Virus record (IMG/VR): IMGVR_UViG_3300042987_001661
Location: 1-33,834 of that record
DNA from: a virus
Length of the DNA: 33,834 nucleotides
Strand: one strand, 5' to 3'
Below, piece after piece: positions 18,101 through 24,159 of the stretch. The notes under the pieces were generated by a model. The model saw only the letters and a list, made by a program, of their open reading frames with translations, was not told where the DNA came from and did no database searches. The position numbers and the translations under genes are program-made. Positions within the stretch are counted from its first letter, which is position 1. The number at the start of each line of letters is the position of its first letter.

Positions 18101-20029
18101 AAACTGAGTAGACATACTAGCAATTTTTTCAAAGAATGAAGATATCGCATGCATTACCTTAAGAAACGCAGGAATAAGAGCTTTACCAATTGAAGCTCCT
18201 GTCATCTTTATTGTTTCCGTTAAAATTCTAAATTGTGTCTCTGGTGAGCGAAGTCTTACCTCAATTTCCGCAGCAGATAATTTACGATATTGATCAGCCA
18301 AGTCTTTTAACTTTTCTTTGCTTAATTCAGTATAGGCTGAGCTTGCAACGATAGCACGACCAAAACCCTCAGTGAGATATTGACTTTGCAGCAATTCTTT
18401 ACGATACTCACCCATAACGCTTTTAAGATCGTCTAACTTAGCAGTTGCTAAATCTACACCATCGGCTTTTAATGTTGACTCTAAACCGGGAATACTTTTA
18501 ATGGCGTCCTTAATTTGAGCAGTACCAGTTATCACCGACTGAACCATTGGAACGAAAGTTTTAATCTGACGACGCTGGACTAGTTCACCGAAGACTTGAC
18601 CAATTTCAGTATAGTTATCTTTTCCTTCCTTGGCTCCTTTATTGGACATCTGCTGATAAAGTTCAGCAATTCGAATAAGTTTTTCCATACCGCCACCGAG
18701 TTGCTGTACGGAACTTAATGTTCCAGCACCGAAGGCAGCATCGAAACGCTCAGCGGCTTGTTTAGTTGGATTTAAGATACGAGTTAAAATAAAGTTAATG
18801 CCTGTTGCCGCAGTATCCAACTGAATACCTTTGTCGTATACACCAGTTAAGATTGATGCCAACTGAGCAGCATTGAGACCGAATAACTTAGCCGCACCAG
18901 CAGCCTTAGGCATGGCTTCAGCTAACTGATTAAGGTTAATAACGGTCTTGTTCTCAATCTGGTTTAACTGGTCAACGATAAAGTTAGTGGCAAGCAACTG
19001 ATCGTTGAATGTCTTAATTCCCGGTTCACCCTGCGTGAAAACCTTCAACATTGTTCTGAAGAAGTCTCTTGATGTATTGAGACCAATGTCACCTAATGTT
19101 GCTGTGAATGCAATAGCCTCAGATAATTTATAGGCTTCTGATGTAGCGCCGCGAATTGAATAACCCATAGTTACAACATCAGCGGTTAATCTTGTTACTG
19201 ACTGTTGCGAGATTCCGAAGGTCTTTACGATACCGGAAACACCGCGCTCCAGCGAGGCTCCATAAGCCTTAAAGTCAGCCGCTCCAGCAACCTTTGCCAT
19301 TCGGGTGAATTCTTTATTGACACTCAAGAACATGTTTACCGCTTTTTTCATGCCAATCATAAGCGGTAAAGTTAGTGTAGTAGTAAGAGTTCTACCCAAA
19401 AATTGAGCATTTTTACCCATCTGCATCATTTGAGTGCCAATGCCCATTAGGGGTTGTTTCAGTGATAATAATCTTACTCTTGCTAACTGAGAAGCAGTTG
19501 CTGCTTGCGTGAAGGATACTGCTTGTCCAGCATTTAATTGGGCTAATTGGGCATTGCCAACCATACCAATGGGGGCCGCTACGGTTCCACCACCGGCACG
19601 TGCCATATAGGCCTGCTGTGTTCCCAATGCACGCAATTGTGTTTGATAACTTGTTGTTAATCCCTTAAGATATCTAGTCTGTCGAATTAACTGACGCAGC
19701 GTGGTGTTTCCACCTGTTCCGAATGAGGCAGAGCCAACGGCCCTTGCGAACATATTATAGGCTGCTGCTTCGGCTCGTAATTCGGCTGCAGCGGCCTTAG
19801 AACTAACAATTAATCCTTGTTGTGCTGCGATTGCTCTTGTTACGCTAAGTTGCGCTATGGCTCCAAATTGTTTATATTCAGATATAGCAGTACGTAATCC
19901 AGCACTGCCGCCGATACCAGCTAACTGCTGTTGGACACTCTGACCTGCGGTACCCAAACTTCTGAGTTCCGCCATCAGTTGTCTTATCCCAGATAAATCA
20001 GCTGTAGTTCTAAATACAAGGTTGGCCAT
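12143..20029 (-). CDS. Tail tape measure protein, 2628 residues
   Basis: The ATG is one base after the chaperone T stop. Residues 215-450 match the TP901-type tape-measure core (TADVVTMGYSIRG, LNQLAEAMPKAAGAAKLFGL, QLASILTGVYDKGIQ). Hydrophobic, membrane-like stretches lie at 646-680 and 1314-1346. A very long Ala/Glu/Gln/Arg-rich coiled coil spans 745-1190 and a second spans 1590-1750. Residues 1845-1898 are Gly-rich. Two Arg-Gly clusters occur at 1887-1899 and 2272-2288, and a GPxGP collagen-like stretch at 2179-2207. The C-terminal FATGGIV..GEGRYDEAVIPLP (about 2498-2528) is the usual tape-measure ending. The family sets tail length and enters the host envelope during DNA injection. At about 1.5 angstrom per residue the whole length would correspond to a tail near 390 nm, an upper estimate because the C-terminal part may be cleaved or folded. 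Confidence 0.95.
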   Translation of the reverse strand: MANLVFRTTADLSGIRQLMAELRSLGTAGQSVQQQLAGIGGSAGLRTAISEYKQFGAIAQLSVTRAIAAQQGLIVSSKAAAAELRAEAAAYNMFARAVGSASFGTGGNTTLRQLIRQTRYLKGLTTSYQTQLRALGTQQAYMARAGGGTVAAPIGMVGNAQLAQLNAGQAVSFTQAATASQLARVRLLSLKQPLMGIGTQMMQMGKNAQFLGRTLTTTLTLPLMIGMKKAVNMFLSVNKEFTRMAKVAGAADFKAYGASLERGVSGIVKTFGISQQSVTRLTADVVTMGYSIRGATSEAYKLSEAIAFTATLGDIGLNTSRDFFRTMLKVFTQGEPGIKTFNDQLLATNFIVDQLNQIENKTVINLNQLAEAMPKAAGAAKLFGLNAAQLASILTGVYDKGIQLDTAATGINFILTRILNPTKQAAERFDAAFGAGTLSSVQQLGGGMEKLIRIAELYQQMSNKGAKEGKDNYTEIGQVFGELVQRRQIKTFVPMVQSVITGTAQIKDAIKSIPGLESTLKADGVDLATAKLDDLKSVMGEYRKELLQSQYLTEGFGRAIVASSAYTELSKEKLKDLADQYRKLSAAEIEVRLRSPETQFRILTETIKMTGASIGKALIPAFLKVMHAISSFFEKIASMSTQFKAVFASVAVGLALLGPGLYLVSSLGTVFGLLTRTIFSLVPGLKFLTVEQMNLLAANGALEGNVMALGNRYIWLRSQTELYANTEARTVTATDNLMIALRDKAATEMQAEQATKLLAEAEALATKAAQDRAGLIASAIKVETEERKYSSLETRLENAKTAESDNMLTAQTIANSEKRKVARLDEANQRAFDRRVTRIDKSKTGLSDIEAKIQKEITAQKQLQSQLNTINSNFQSEMNSLTARQAAKEKEISAQRSAMAAAVAEKELAADEMVAKARQIKDEQTLIRRREAHLEYLAHRKREMESDLEFSLIREESGVRYRKDGGMYKQDADRLKARQAAAAMRQEEINEAYNLEVQKTNAAIRGSENRIAVNENEYTAIENRMRGHEAHIANRNSNIAALEAELQTIKDEVVAAESERNAALKTLNDEQAASEKKLTSLQEKEVQKRKALAELENEHNIQSAAEYQAAQDRRALAVERAQRAADRATAAEQKRIAVEAELSAQQQALDAARVAYSDAAATVNDNETRSLYMQAAALAGLTEAEAAELLNQSGLVSSTAKLTGSIELNTEARQAQIAAIFEQIAALHGLSAAEAEALASQLLPVNGPPVPMVPPVLPRGGLKTGFKTLGRGALKGVKGLGRLLTGGLLGGGGAGAAGAEAGAAAGATGAGGGVLSGIQTLGGPLLIIAAAVAAITGAVILLIKHWKDVSEGMKGGLKYLSKAWGELKKAFSSVVDIFKSSTKAIGGQAEQGREVGNVWNSIGKIFSGVIQVVGLLVRAFAGLINILKPVFQYLSDILGSTIGSIVSFIQVISALFQGDWKSLWSYLWRTVLYATKLVIKTLDFGLLGSISRSVQVVGRFFSWLGLGVGKSLQKFDISKSINKKLDDAIKGSEGKRKITYTLEGLSKNDRQSRAALTQPKENLATDLFGDKTGAGSGGAASKAADAFNSFLQKLKEKLDNFINKLKDQISQEIDSVWSKRLQVYDDQIKAIDLLEKKEEELLATQQYIESRREAMQKRSLDRENYRRNRSLAIYEGRIDDARMMDLEFSQTDKSNTKGIADIEQSRARELLKKTRDLQRERINTEKDAAEARKAIEEKALKDQIDLITKYTPKTEAEWRLMMDQINNTLANYGIPTITGTWQNGLAIFQQSIAEIAADVKDDNFWNGSWVDASMRGWLEIIGGQNYKDAIYELGRQQGQSMGDGFTAGAGGAGGGAGGGGGGPTGTGDEGPASAAEVADATAQAGRSRGGERGRGGRGGNLTWKQSVSIFRQMIRDLAASDYSEEKWKELLSGDNGKKFKTFLVKNKIFPYYQKLVQKRKIQVANWFTAAAAKGQGEDTLLGSPQALMQSMTPATPQQQLQRNQLITAAQMQQAARKRNQFLMNHGNIFGKHAVLLGKRDKELRAQWLAWKKAYGGTKDQFIDSLLFGPTETGQAGPPSTSLTPREPAGPPIPSGFKPPKSSDTVRSRTQRSIRRFERNTAYNLVSLKGRKEYPGAGEPDDDIPDYRQFTNTGQKLFYLLGSGRLVLKKPSVLRAKAARPAGPRGPVAAITGPLGPTGPIRPIRPTGGRNRPTPTATTTPGQFLTQEQRLGIKRILGAIIPGDDVYDGTTPDGTKWYLLKNGKWSKTPPGKGSRGGRGRGGRGTGRRERDDIREPNSRDIIRALENPQSLRGSSTAGVRHGKNFTTGMSKGLTDNINILKNPLLSLTNYMDTTTASPAGLDSRSPSRKAKKFGKFWAQGIAEGLTSPDASAALRAAINALISPFLDLTRRGKLKINFSVETGGIESGLKEKLDEILNKNMNFRTPQWLKELENIFKIMVSGARSFVKMKDIQSGIAPDKVGPSQRALEDYLRLNVPGFATGGIVKRRSGGILAQIGEGRYDEAVIPLPNGLRGFANGFQPSRVSMASFEGNIQSAMTAALKECAPYMQPQEAGGVNIYVDNFIGQPQWFESMMSEYGVKVAPNKQRSYGTMNRRVSSYQDNNYRTGRI

Positions 20030-20030
20030 T

Positions 20031-20644
20031 TTACTCCACTGCGGTATATCCTAAGTTCATTGGTAAACTTGCTATATCATTTGCTCCGACAAGAACAGAG
20101 TCGCTATTGCCATAGTCATCTGATATATCCGCCCCCATAGCCGCTGCAATGGTCTTCATTAGTCGTGACTGTCTTTCGACAGTCCCTTCATATAATTCCA
20201 TTAATTCAGCTAATGTTAGAGAATCTTCTAATTGAAAGTAGTTTATCCATGCTCCGCATTCGCAAAAAACTTCTGTTTCATACGTAAGGAGGGGGAGATC
20301 ATCGAAGTGAACATTATCTCCACCAGATGATCCCCCCTCCTTTACGCGTTTGGGTCTACGCCCATAGCCGCATTAAGGATTTCATTAAATGTTTTAATAT
20401 CTAACGAATCTTCAATTGCGTCACGGTCTTTGGAAAGTTCTGGAGCGGCTTTTTCAAGGGCGATAGAAGCAGCATCAATCATCTTGTCAATATCCTCGTC
20501 AGTTAAGTCAGTCTGCGACTCGAAATTCAAGTCACCCACTACCTTAATAAAACGACGAAGTTGACGGATTGTAAGAGGTCTAACCTCTACTGTTTCCTCT
20601 CCAATGTTAATTTTCGTTCCAGTTACTAAGTCCTTGTTACTCAC
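20031..20644 (-). CDS. Tail assembly chaperone G-T fusion made by -1 frameshift
   Basis: Joined product: G reading frame 20644-20348, then a -1 shift and the T frame 20348-20031, 204 residues in total. The T part (99 codons of G, then 105 codons) begins RVKEGGSSGGDN and continues through VFCECGAWINYFQLEDSLTLAELMELYE-type sequence (written here in short form) to the ending LGYTAVE. It is open and uninterrupted from the slippery site to a TAA one base before the tape measure. It has no start codon of its own with a sensible ribosome site near its beginning. In lambda-like systems G and G-T coat the tape measure and recruit tail-tube subunits. The CEC motif is unusual for a chaperone and could bind a metal. 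The frame arrangement is read directly; the shift itself is inferred from the heptamer and stem-loop. Confidence 0.9.
20288..20354 (-). promoter_or_regulatory. -1 ribosomal frameshift signal: CCCAAAC heptamer plus stem-loop
   Basis: On the mRNA strand the heptamer CCCAAAC (20354-20348) is read in the zero frame as C-CCA-AAC, the canonical X-XXY-YYZ layout. Seven bases later, after the zero-frame TAA, a long stem begins. Arm 20340-20326 (GGAGGGGGGATCATC) pairs with arm 20303-20288 (GATGATCTCCCCCTCC). This gives about 15 base pairs with one small internal irregularity, closing a loop of about 22 bases. Slipping back one base places the ribosome in the open T frame. The signal has every part expected of a tail-chaperone frameshift. 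Confidence 0.9.
20342..20644 (-). CDS. Tail assembly chaperone G (short form)
   Basis: A 100-residue acidic, mostly helical protein that starts at a GTG (20644) preceded by an excellent AGGAGGTGA. It opens VTGTKINIGEETVEVRPLTIRQLRRF, characteristic of gpG-like siphophage chaperones, and ends MGVDPNA at a TAA just past the slippery site. It lies directly between the tail tube gene and the tape measure, the conserved slot for this function. It would assemble with the G-T fusion and the tape measure during tail morphogenesis and is absent from the finished virion in known systems. The short and long forms are expected in a fixed ratio set by the frameshift. Confidence 0.88.
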   Translation of the reverse strand: MSNKDLVTGTKINIGEETVEVRPLTIRQLRRFIKVVGDLNFESQTDLTDEDIDKMIDAASIALEKAAPELSKDRDAIEDSLDIKTFNEILNAAMGVDPNA

Positions 20645-20671
20645 AAAGACTCACCTCCTAATTTTTAGTTA

Positions 20672-21268
20672 TTACGCATCTACAACAGTACCGTATTCCT
20701 TGCCCGTCTGCGAAGCATTGGGGAGGATACGGAACTCAACGGGGAGGGCAGAGTTTTCGTTGCGCTTGTAGGCAACCTCCACCGAACCCACAGACACTGC
20801 ACGAGTACAAATGTATGTACGTGTCTTTGGTGTGACTGTTGTAGCACCTGGGGCTGGTCCGGTTACCTTGATAGCGCGCTCCTCTGGGAGAGCGCTGTGG
20901 ATACCGATATTTAATGTAGTTGTACCACCTGAAGTGACTACACCTGTTTTGGTGGTGTCTGTCTGAGATGTGTCACCGAAATCAGTAGCACCACCGTATC
21001 CCCATGCTAAAGCTAAGTTACTGAATGTTGTCTCAGCCATCTTAGTCTTAACCATTACCTTAACTTTTGACTGGATCACACGAGCGGCATCACCAAATTG
21101 GTCTACCTCAATGTCCACCATGTCAGGCTCCCAAGAAATCATTACACCTTCTTGGGTCCCACCTACGTCAGTGAAAGAAATGCTGCCGGGGGCTGTAGAC
21201 CCAACGTTGTTATTACTAACATACAGCGTACCTTCACCTACGATAATATTTGCGAATGTTACAGCCAT
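20672..21268 (-). CDS. Major tail tube protein
   Basis: A 198-residue protein with the ATG at 21268 and AAGGAGG about 8 bases upstream. The opening VTFANIIVGEGTLYVSN leads into beta strands such as PGSISFTDVGGTQEGVMISW and MVDIEVDQFGDAARVIQSK. These are typical of siphophage major tail proteins with the tail-tube (lambda gpV-like) fold. An Ala-rich ALAWGYGG segment and a C-terminal VEFRILPN..TGKEYGT fit the same family. The gene sits between the terminator block and the chaperones, the canonical position. By eye it is richer in GC than the hub gene and uses few rare AT-rich codons, as expected for a protein made in hundreds of copies per virion. No extra immunoglobulin-like C-terminal domain is present. 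Confidence 0.92.
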   Translation of the reverse strand: MAVTFANIIVGEGTLYVSNNNVGSTAPGSISFTDVGGTQEGVMISWEPDMVDIEVDQFGDAARVIQSKVKVMVKTKMAETTFSNLALAWGYGGATDFGDTSQTDTTKTGVVTSGGTTTLNIGIHSALPEERAIKVTGPAPGATTVTPKTRTYICTRAVSVGSVEVAYKRNENSALPVEFRILPNASQTGKEYGTVVDA

Positions 21269-21280
21269 GAAATAACCTCC

Positions 21281-21478
21281 TTATTCAAGGACAAACATTT
21301 TTTTACCATTTCTATCCCTACGCTTGGATAAACGCACTGCATGGACAAAATCGACCTCTTCAGGGCGTCTGCCGATGCCTAATGACTTTTGCCACTCAAA
21401 TTCATATGTACGTTTGCCTACCCTAGCGATAAAACCTGGCGTTTTACCAATGTATGTAATTGCAGTATACATTGTCAT
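21281..21478 (-). CDS. Small uncharacterised protein upstream of tail tube
   Basis: A 65-residue (or 63-residue) basic protein containing YIGKTPGFIARVGKRTYEFEW, IGRRPEEVDFVHAVRLSK and a terminal KKMFVLE. The pattern of a short beta segment, an E/V-rich turn placing a helix on a ladder of basic residues, and a final FVLE resembles small phage proteins found near capsid and tail-tube genes. I cannot name a family with a known role. Two ATGs (21478 and 21472) are possible. AAGGG is 3 bases before the first and 9 before the second, so 21472 is at least as likely. It follows a candidate promoter in the 37-base gap behind the tail terminator gene, and the tail tube gene starts 12 bases after its stop. 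Confidence 0.7.
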   Translation of the reverse strand: MTMYTAITYIGKTPGFIARVGKRTYEFEWQKSLGIGRRPEEVDFVHAVRLSKRRDRNGKKMFVLE

Positions 21479-21486
21479 ACACCCTT

Positions 21487-21515
21487 ATCATACTATTTTT
21501 TTTAATAAAAAGCAA
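21487..21515 (-). promoter_or_regulatory. Candidate sigma-70-like promoter before the tail tube cluster
   Basis: On the mRNA strand TTGCTT (21515-21510) is separated by exactly 17 bases from TATGAT (21492-21487). The -10 matches consensus at 5 of 6 positions and the -35 at 3 of 6; the spacer is A/T-only except for one G. The -35 begins immediately after the TAA of the tail-terminator gene, the same placement as in the protease promoter. The -10 lies 8 bases from the first ATG of the 65-residue gene, so the transcript would have almost no leader. Support is from motif and spacing only. Confidence 0.45.
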
Positions 21516-21929
21516 TTAATCTAATGGCACCCAGCAGATTTCAAACAGTGCAGATAGCTGGTAATACCCCTCTACTGTAGAAGGCTGCCGCTGTATGGTC
21601 CTACTTAGGGTTGAGTACAAAAGTCTCCCAAATGTGTCGTCAATTGCCGTTTCCTGAATTCGATCAGCCTTATTCAGGATATTAATAATTATATTTTGTA
21701 GATTGAATCCTCTATCTACATCTGTATCTAATACAGTATACCACACGGAATCAGTGTGAATATAGTACTGATCTTGACTTTTTATATCTGGATTATACTG
21801 GTAGAGGAAAATGGGCGCAGCGTCGTCGTCGGAGCCAAGAAATGGGCGAAATATAATTGAATCTTGGTCACTGGTCGTCAATAGGTCGTTATCATTTTGT
21901 AAATAGTCATTAATACTATAAATTATCAT
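21516..21929 (-). CDS. Tail terminator protein
   Basis: A 137-residue protein whose ATG overlaps the preceding gene stop by four bases (ATGA). It has the size and position of a siphophage tail terminator (gpU-like), directly after the neck protein and before the tail tube. It opens MIIYSINDYLQND, then shows an FRPFLG turn, strands around IFLYQYNPDIK and YYIHTDSVWYTVLDTD, a helix NLQNIIINILNKAD and a terminal strand YYQLSALFEICWVPLD. This alternation of helices and strands suits the terminator fold. Such proteins cap the tube and join it to the head. Sequence similarity within the family is low, so synteny carries most of the weight. Its stop abuts the candidate promoter of the tail-tube cluster. 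Confidence 0.75.
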   Translation of the reverse strand: MIIYSINDYLQNDNDLLTTSDQDSIIFRPFLGSDDDAAPIFLYQYNPDIKSQDQYYIHTDSVWYTVLDTDVDRGFNLQNIIINILNKADRIQETAIDDTFGRLLYSTLSRTIQRQPSTVEGYYQLSALFEICWVPLD

Positions 21930-22570
21930 TCTATTACATCCCTAACAGATGGCTCGCCAACGTTTGTTACGCTGCCTCCAAATCGCGTTGACTGATAGGC
22001 GGAGTAGGTACCTATGGGTCTAAAAATGCCGTTTCCGATAGCATTGAGTTCGACTGTCATTTTTCCATATAACTCCATTCCCTTATCTCCAATAAGTTTT
22101 CCAATAAGCTCAGCCTTCCCTTCCGATCCGGGGTGCATAACTCTCTGGGCTGAGCCGAAGCCAAGACCTGAGTATTCATGGTCCCACACCAGTTGATTTG
22201 AGTTAACGGCCTGAATCTCATGGGGGGCTGTCCCCTCTAGTAAGAAAGTACCAATATATTCAGGACTAGCGTCTTCAAGAATCATATCGTAGTAAGGAAC
22301 GTATCCAAGAGGATTTCCTGCTTTGCTGAATTTAAAATGCTGCGATCCATGTTCCTCTCGAACTTCGCTGCCTCCGGACCTGCCTGCGGCATCTGTAACG
22401 TGTTCATATGGATATGTCCAGGTATCTTGGTCATCTAAAATCTTTTGAGCTTCATTAATTAAATCTTCTCGCCACTTAAGCAGAGCTCCTTTGATATTGG
22501 CATCGGCTATTTTCGCTGCCTGCAAACCAGCTGAAACTACCACTCTATGATTAATTCTAGTTTTAAACAT
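21926..22570 (-). CDS. Neck/tail completion protein (HK97 gp10-like)
   Basis: A 214-residue protein with the ATG at 22570 and AGGAG six bases upstream. It begins with a helix (HRVVVSAGLQAAKIADANI, ending LLKWREDLINEAQKIL) of the kind seen in HK97 gp10-like neck proteins. It also carries a TGT-like GGxVRRxGxHxVxF-style motif in degenerate form: EEHGSQHFKFSKAG. The order closure protein, this gene, tail terminator, tail tube matches the standard siphophage neck module. It is longer than classical gp10 proteins (about 110-150 residues). The extra C-terminal part (roughly 150-214) contains a Gly/Arg-rich TRFGGSVTNVG stretch. It probably joins head and tail. A four-base overlap with the terminator gene indicates coupled translation. 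Confidence 0.7.
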   Translation of the reverse strand: MFKTRINHRVVVSAGLQAAKIADANIKGALLKWREDLINEAQKILDDQDTWTYPYEHVTDAAGRSGGSEVREEHGSQHFKFSKAGNPLGYVPYYDMILEDASPEYIGTFLLEGTAPHEIQAVNSNQLVWDHEYSGLGFGSAQRVMHPGSEGKAELIGKLIGDKGMELYGKMTVELNAIGNGIFRPIGTYSAYQSTRFGGSVTNVGEPSVRDVIE

Positions 22571-22572
22571 AA

Positions 22573-22941
22573 TTACTCCTCAATTACCCGGCGTCCTGAT
22601 ACCTCTATATGATTGATTTTTCCGCTAGGGGCGGGGCATTTCACGATGCTAGTAATCTCTATCGGACCTGCCTCTAGTATTTCACCAAAATTATTTTTTA
22701 TATTTTTCAATCGCTTTGAGAAATCAATATTGGCATTCGATAGAAAGAAAAAATGTAGATTTTGATCATAGCCATATGTTTTATCTATTAAAAAATTAAT
22801 TACCTTTTGATCTTTTGGCAGGAATGCACAAACTACAGACTCACTTTCTAACGACCAAGAGGCTTTCTTTTGTCCGGCTGGTGAGGTGGCGGTAGTTTTG
22901 CTGTAAATGTCCGCTGAGTGTTTCATTGGCATAAAATTCAT
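22573..22941 (-). CDS. Head closure / head-tail joining protein
   Basis: A 122-residue protein in the position of the head-closure component (SPP1 gp16 or HK97 gp7 class). Its ATG overlaps the connector stop by one base (TAATG) and it ends two bases before the neck gene. It begins MKHSADIYSKTTATSPAGQKKASW, a beta-hairpin and GQ-turn pattern typical of this family (D-I-Y...G...W). The end, INHIEVSGRRVIEE, forms the usual closing strand. The first residues MNFMP may be extra: an ATG at residue 6 also fits the family start, but the overlap favours 22941. It probably stacks on the connector ring to close the portal channel after packaging. Confidence 0.75.
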   Translation of the reverse strand: MNFMPMKHSADIYSKTTATSPAGQKKASWSLESESVVCAFLPKDQKVINFLIDKTYGYDQNLHFFFLSNANIDFSKRLKNIKNNFGEILEAGPIEITSIVKCPAPSGKINHIEVSGRRVIEE

Positions 22942-23828
22942 TATATTAATCCCATTGTATAAAGTATGTAGTCCATCAAAAGCACATCGACCTCAATATT
23001 GCCAGTGCCAAACGATGCAGCATCTGCGAAGTTTAAAGAATATTGATCCATTTTGACTGATGAGATACCGTGTTTACTATATGCTGTATCAAGATTGCAC
23101 AGATCTACAATTAGTAAACTGGCGGCTTCGGTGATATTAGTGGGTACTGAATCCCAGCCCCAATCTGCTCGAACGATATAAAAAATATCACTCATAAATT
23201 TAGGTTGAATATATTTTTGTTCTTGAGTCGCAATGGGAATAACCTGTTCTGTTCTTCGTAAATATATCTTAGATTCTACTGTTACTTCTGTAGTATCTGT
23301 TACATCTATATCTGGTTTTTGCGTTACCTCAAGTAAATTAGTACATCTTAATCCGAGAAATAAATTTTCATGATTATCTCCCTCATAAGTTAAAGATTTA
23401 TTTTTTATAGACTGAAACTTTTGACCGCAGACAGTTTCGATAAATGCACGGACTCTCCGCTCCATTGCATCAAATTGATCTGAGAACTCTGTTTCTAAAG
23501 ATGGATATGCCTCGAAAAACTCGCTATCTGTTATATATGGTTTATAAACATTGATATATTCAACTACTGTATAGTCGGTGCCACCCTCTGTATATTTCCA
23601 AATAATTTTATGTTTACCATAACTATTTAAGTCATTGGTGGTAAATTCATAACTATACTCTCCCGCCGAATCTCTCGTTGCGATCTCTTCATCTACAATA
23701 ACGTCTCCCCACTCATATACAAGTGACACAAAGACTTGATAAATACCAGATATAATGTCTGCATCTGATGCTAGACTTAATCCCGCCTCATAAGATTCAT
23801 CTTGCTTGACATAAACTTGAGTTGGCAT
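22941..23828 (-). CDS. Head-tail connector with fused N-terminal immunoglobulin-like domain
   Basis: A 295-residue protein in two parts. Residues 1-105 are beta-rich (GIYQVFVSLVYEWGD, AGEYSYEFTTNDL, KHKIIWKYTEGGTDY) and read as an immunoglobulin-like sandwich similar to the whole of the preceding 97-residue gene. Residues 110-295 look like an adaptor/connector of the HK97 gp6 class: EFFEAYPSLETEFSDQF, then MERRVRAFIETVCGQKF (helix), strands with LEVTQKPDIDV and a C-terminal helical bundle AASLLIVDLCNLDTAY. Connectors form a twelve-fold ring below the portal. The family normally has about 100-180 residues, so the N-terminal domain is an addition that would project from the neck. Gene order supports the call. 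Confidence 0.72.
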   Translation of the reverse strand: MPTQVYVKQDESYEAGLSLASDADIISGIYQVFVSLVYEWGDVIVDEEIATRDSAGEYSYEFTTNDLNSYGKHKIIWKYTEGGTDYTVVEYINVYKPYITDSEFFEAYPSLETEFSDQFDAMERRVRAFIETVCGQKFQSIKNKSLTYEGDNHENLFLGLRCTNLLEVTQKPDIDVTDTTEVTVESKIYLRRTEQVIPIATQEQKYIQPKFMSDIFYIVRADWGWDSVPTNITEAASLLIVDLCNLDTAYSKHGISSVKMDQYSLNFADAASFGTGNIEVDVLLMDYILYTMGLI

Positions 23829-23830
23829 AT

Positions 23831-24124
23831 CTATACCCTAAATTTTGCTTTTATTACCGCTCTTGTAAGTTGCGGAAGCGCAGCAAAATTCCCTTTAAGT
23901 TCTACGATATACTTAGTTTCCTTATTTGGAATTGTATAGTCATAATAATATACGCCCTGCGATAGGCGTGTGGCCGCAGCGGAACTGATACTCCTTTTAG
24001 TATCGTAACTGTAGACCGTAAATGTAACGCTATTGCTGTCGGCATCAATTAACTGATTCGAAGAGTTTCGAAAGGTCCCTTTGATTCTAATTGTATCCCC
24101 AGTATATACAGTTGTAGTTGCCAT
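23831..24124 (-). CDS. Small immunoglobulin-like structural protein
   Basis: A 97-residue protein that reads as a single beta-sandwich: VYTGDTIRIKGTFRNSSNQ, VTFTVYSYDTKRSI, RLSQGVYYYDYTIP, then KYIVELKGNFA and a closing RAVIKAKFRV. The alternation of GD-turn, F/Y-rich strands and a GVYYYDY strand resembles the N-terminal domain of the next gene. The pair probably arose by duplication. A perfect TATAAT lies exactly 6 bases before its ATG and no good ribosome site is visible, so it may be read from a leaderless transcript. It ends two bases before the connector start. It may decorate the neck or capsid, but nothing in the sequence gives a ligand. Confidence 0.7.
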   Translation of the reverse strand: MATTTVYTGDTIRIKGTFRNSSNQLIDADSNSVTFTVYSYDTKRSISSAAATRLSQGVYYYDYTIPNKETKYIVELKGNFAALPQLTRAVIKAKFRV

Positions 24125-24130
24125 ATTTAT

Positions 24131-24159
24131 ATTATACTCTCTTTCTGACTAAATGCCAT
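24131..24159 (-). promoter_or_regulatory. Candidate leaderless promoter before the connector cluster
   Basis: TATAAT (24136-24131, mRNA strand) lies exactly 6 bases before the ATG at 24124, which would place the first transcribed base at or next to the start codon. ATGGCA (24159-24154) sits at the ideal 17-base distance and matches the -35 consensus at 4 of 6 positions. The only purine-rich tract upstream (AGAAAGAGAG) is 12 bases from the ATG and overlaps the spacer, so it would be a poor ribosome site. The -35 overlaps the end of the preceding gene. The spacing equals that of the promoter at 28811-28819. Confidence 0.5.
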
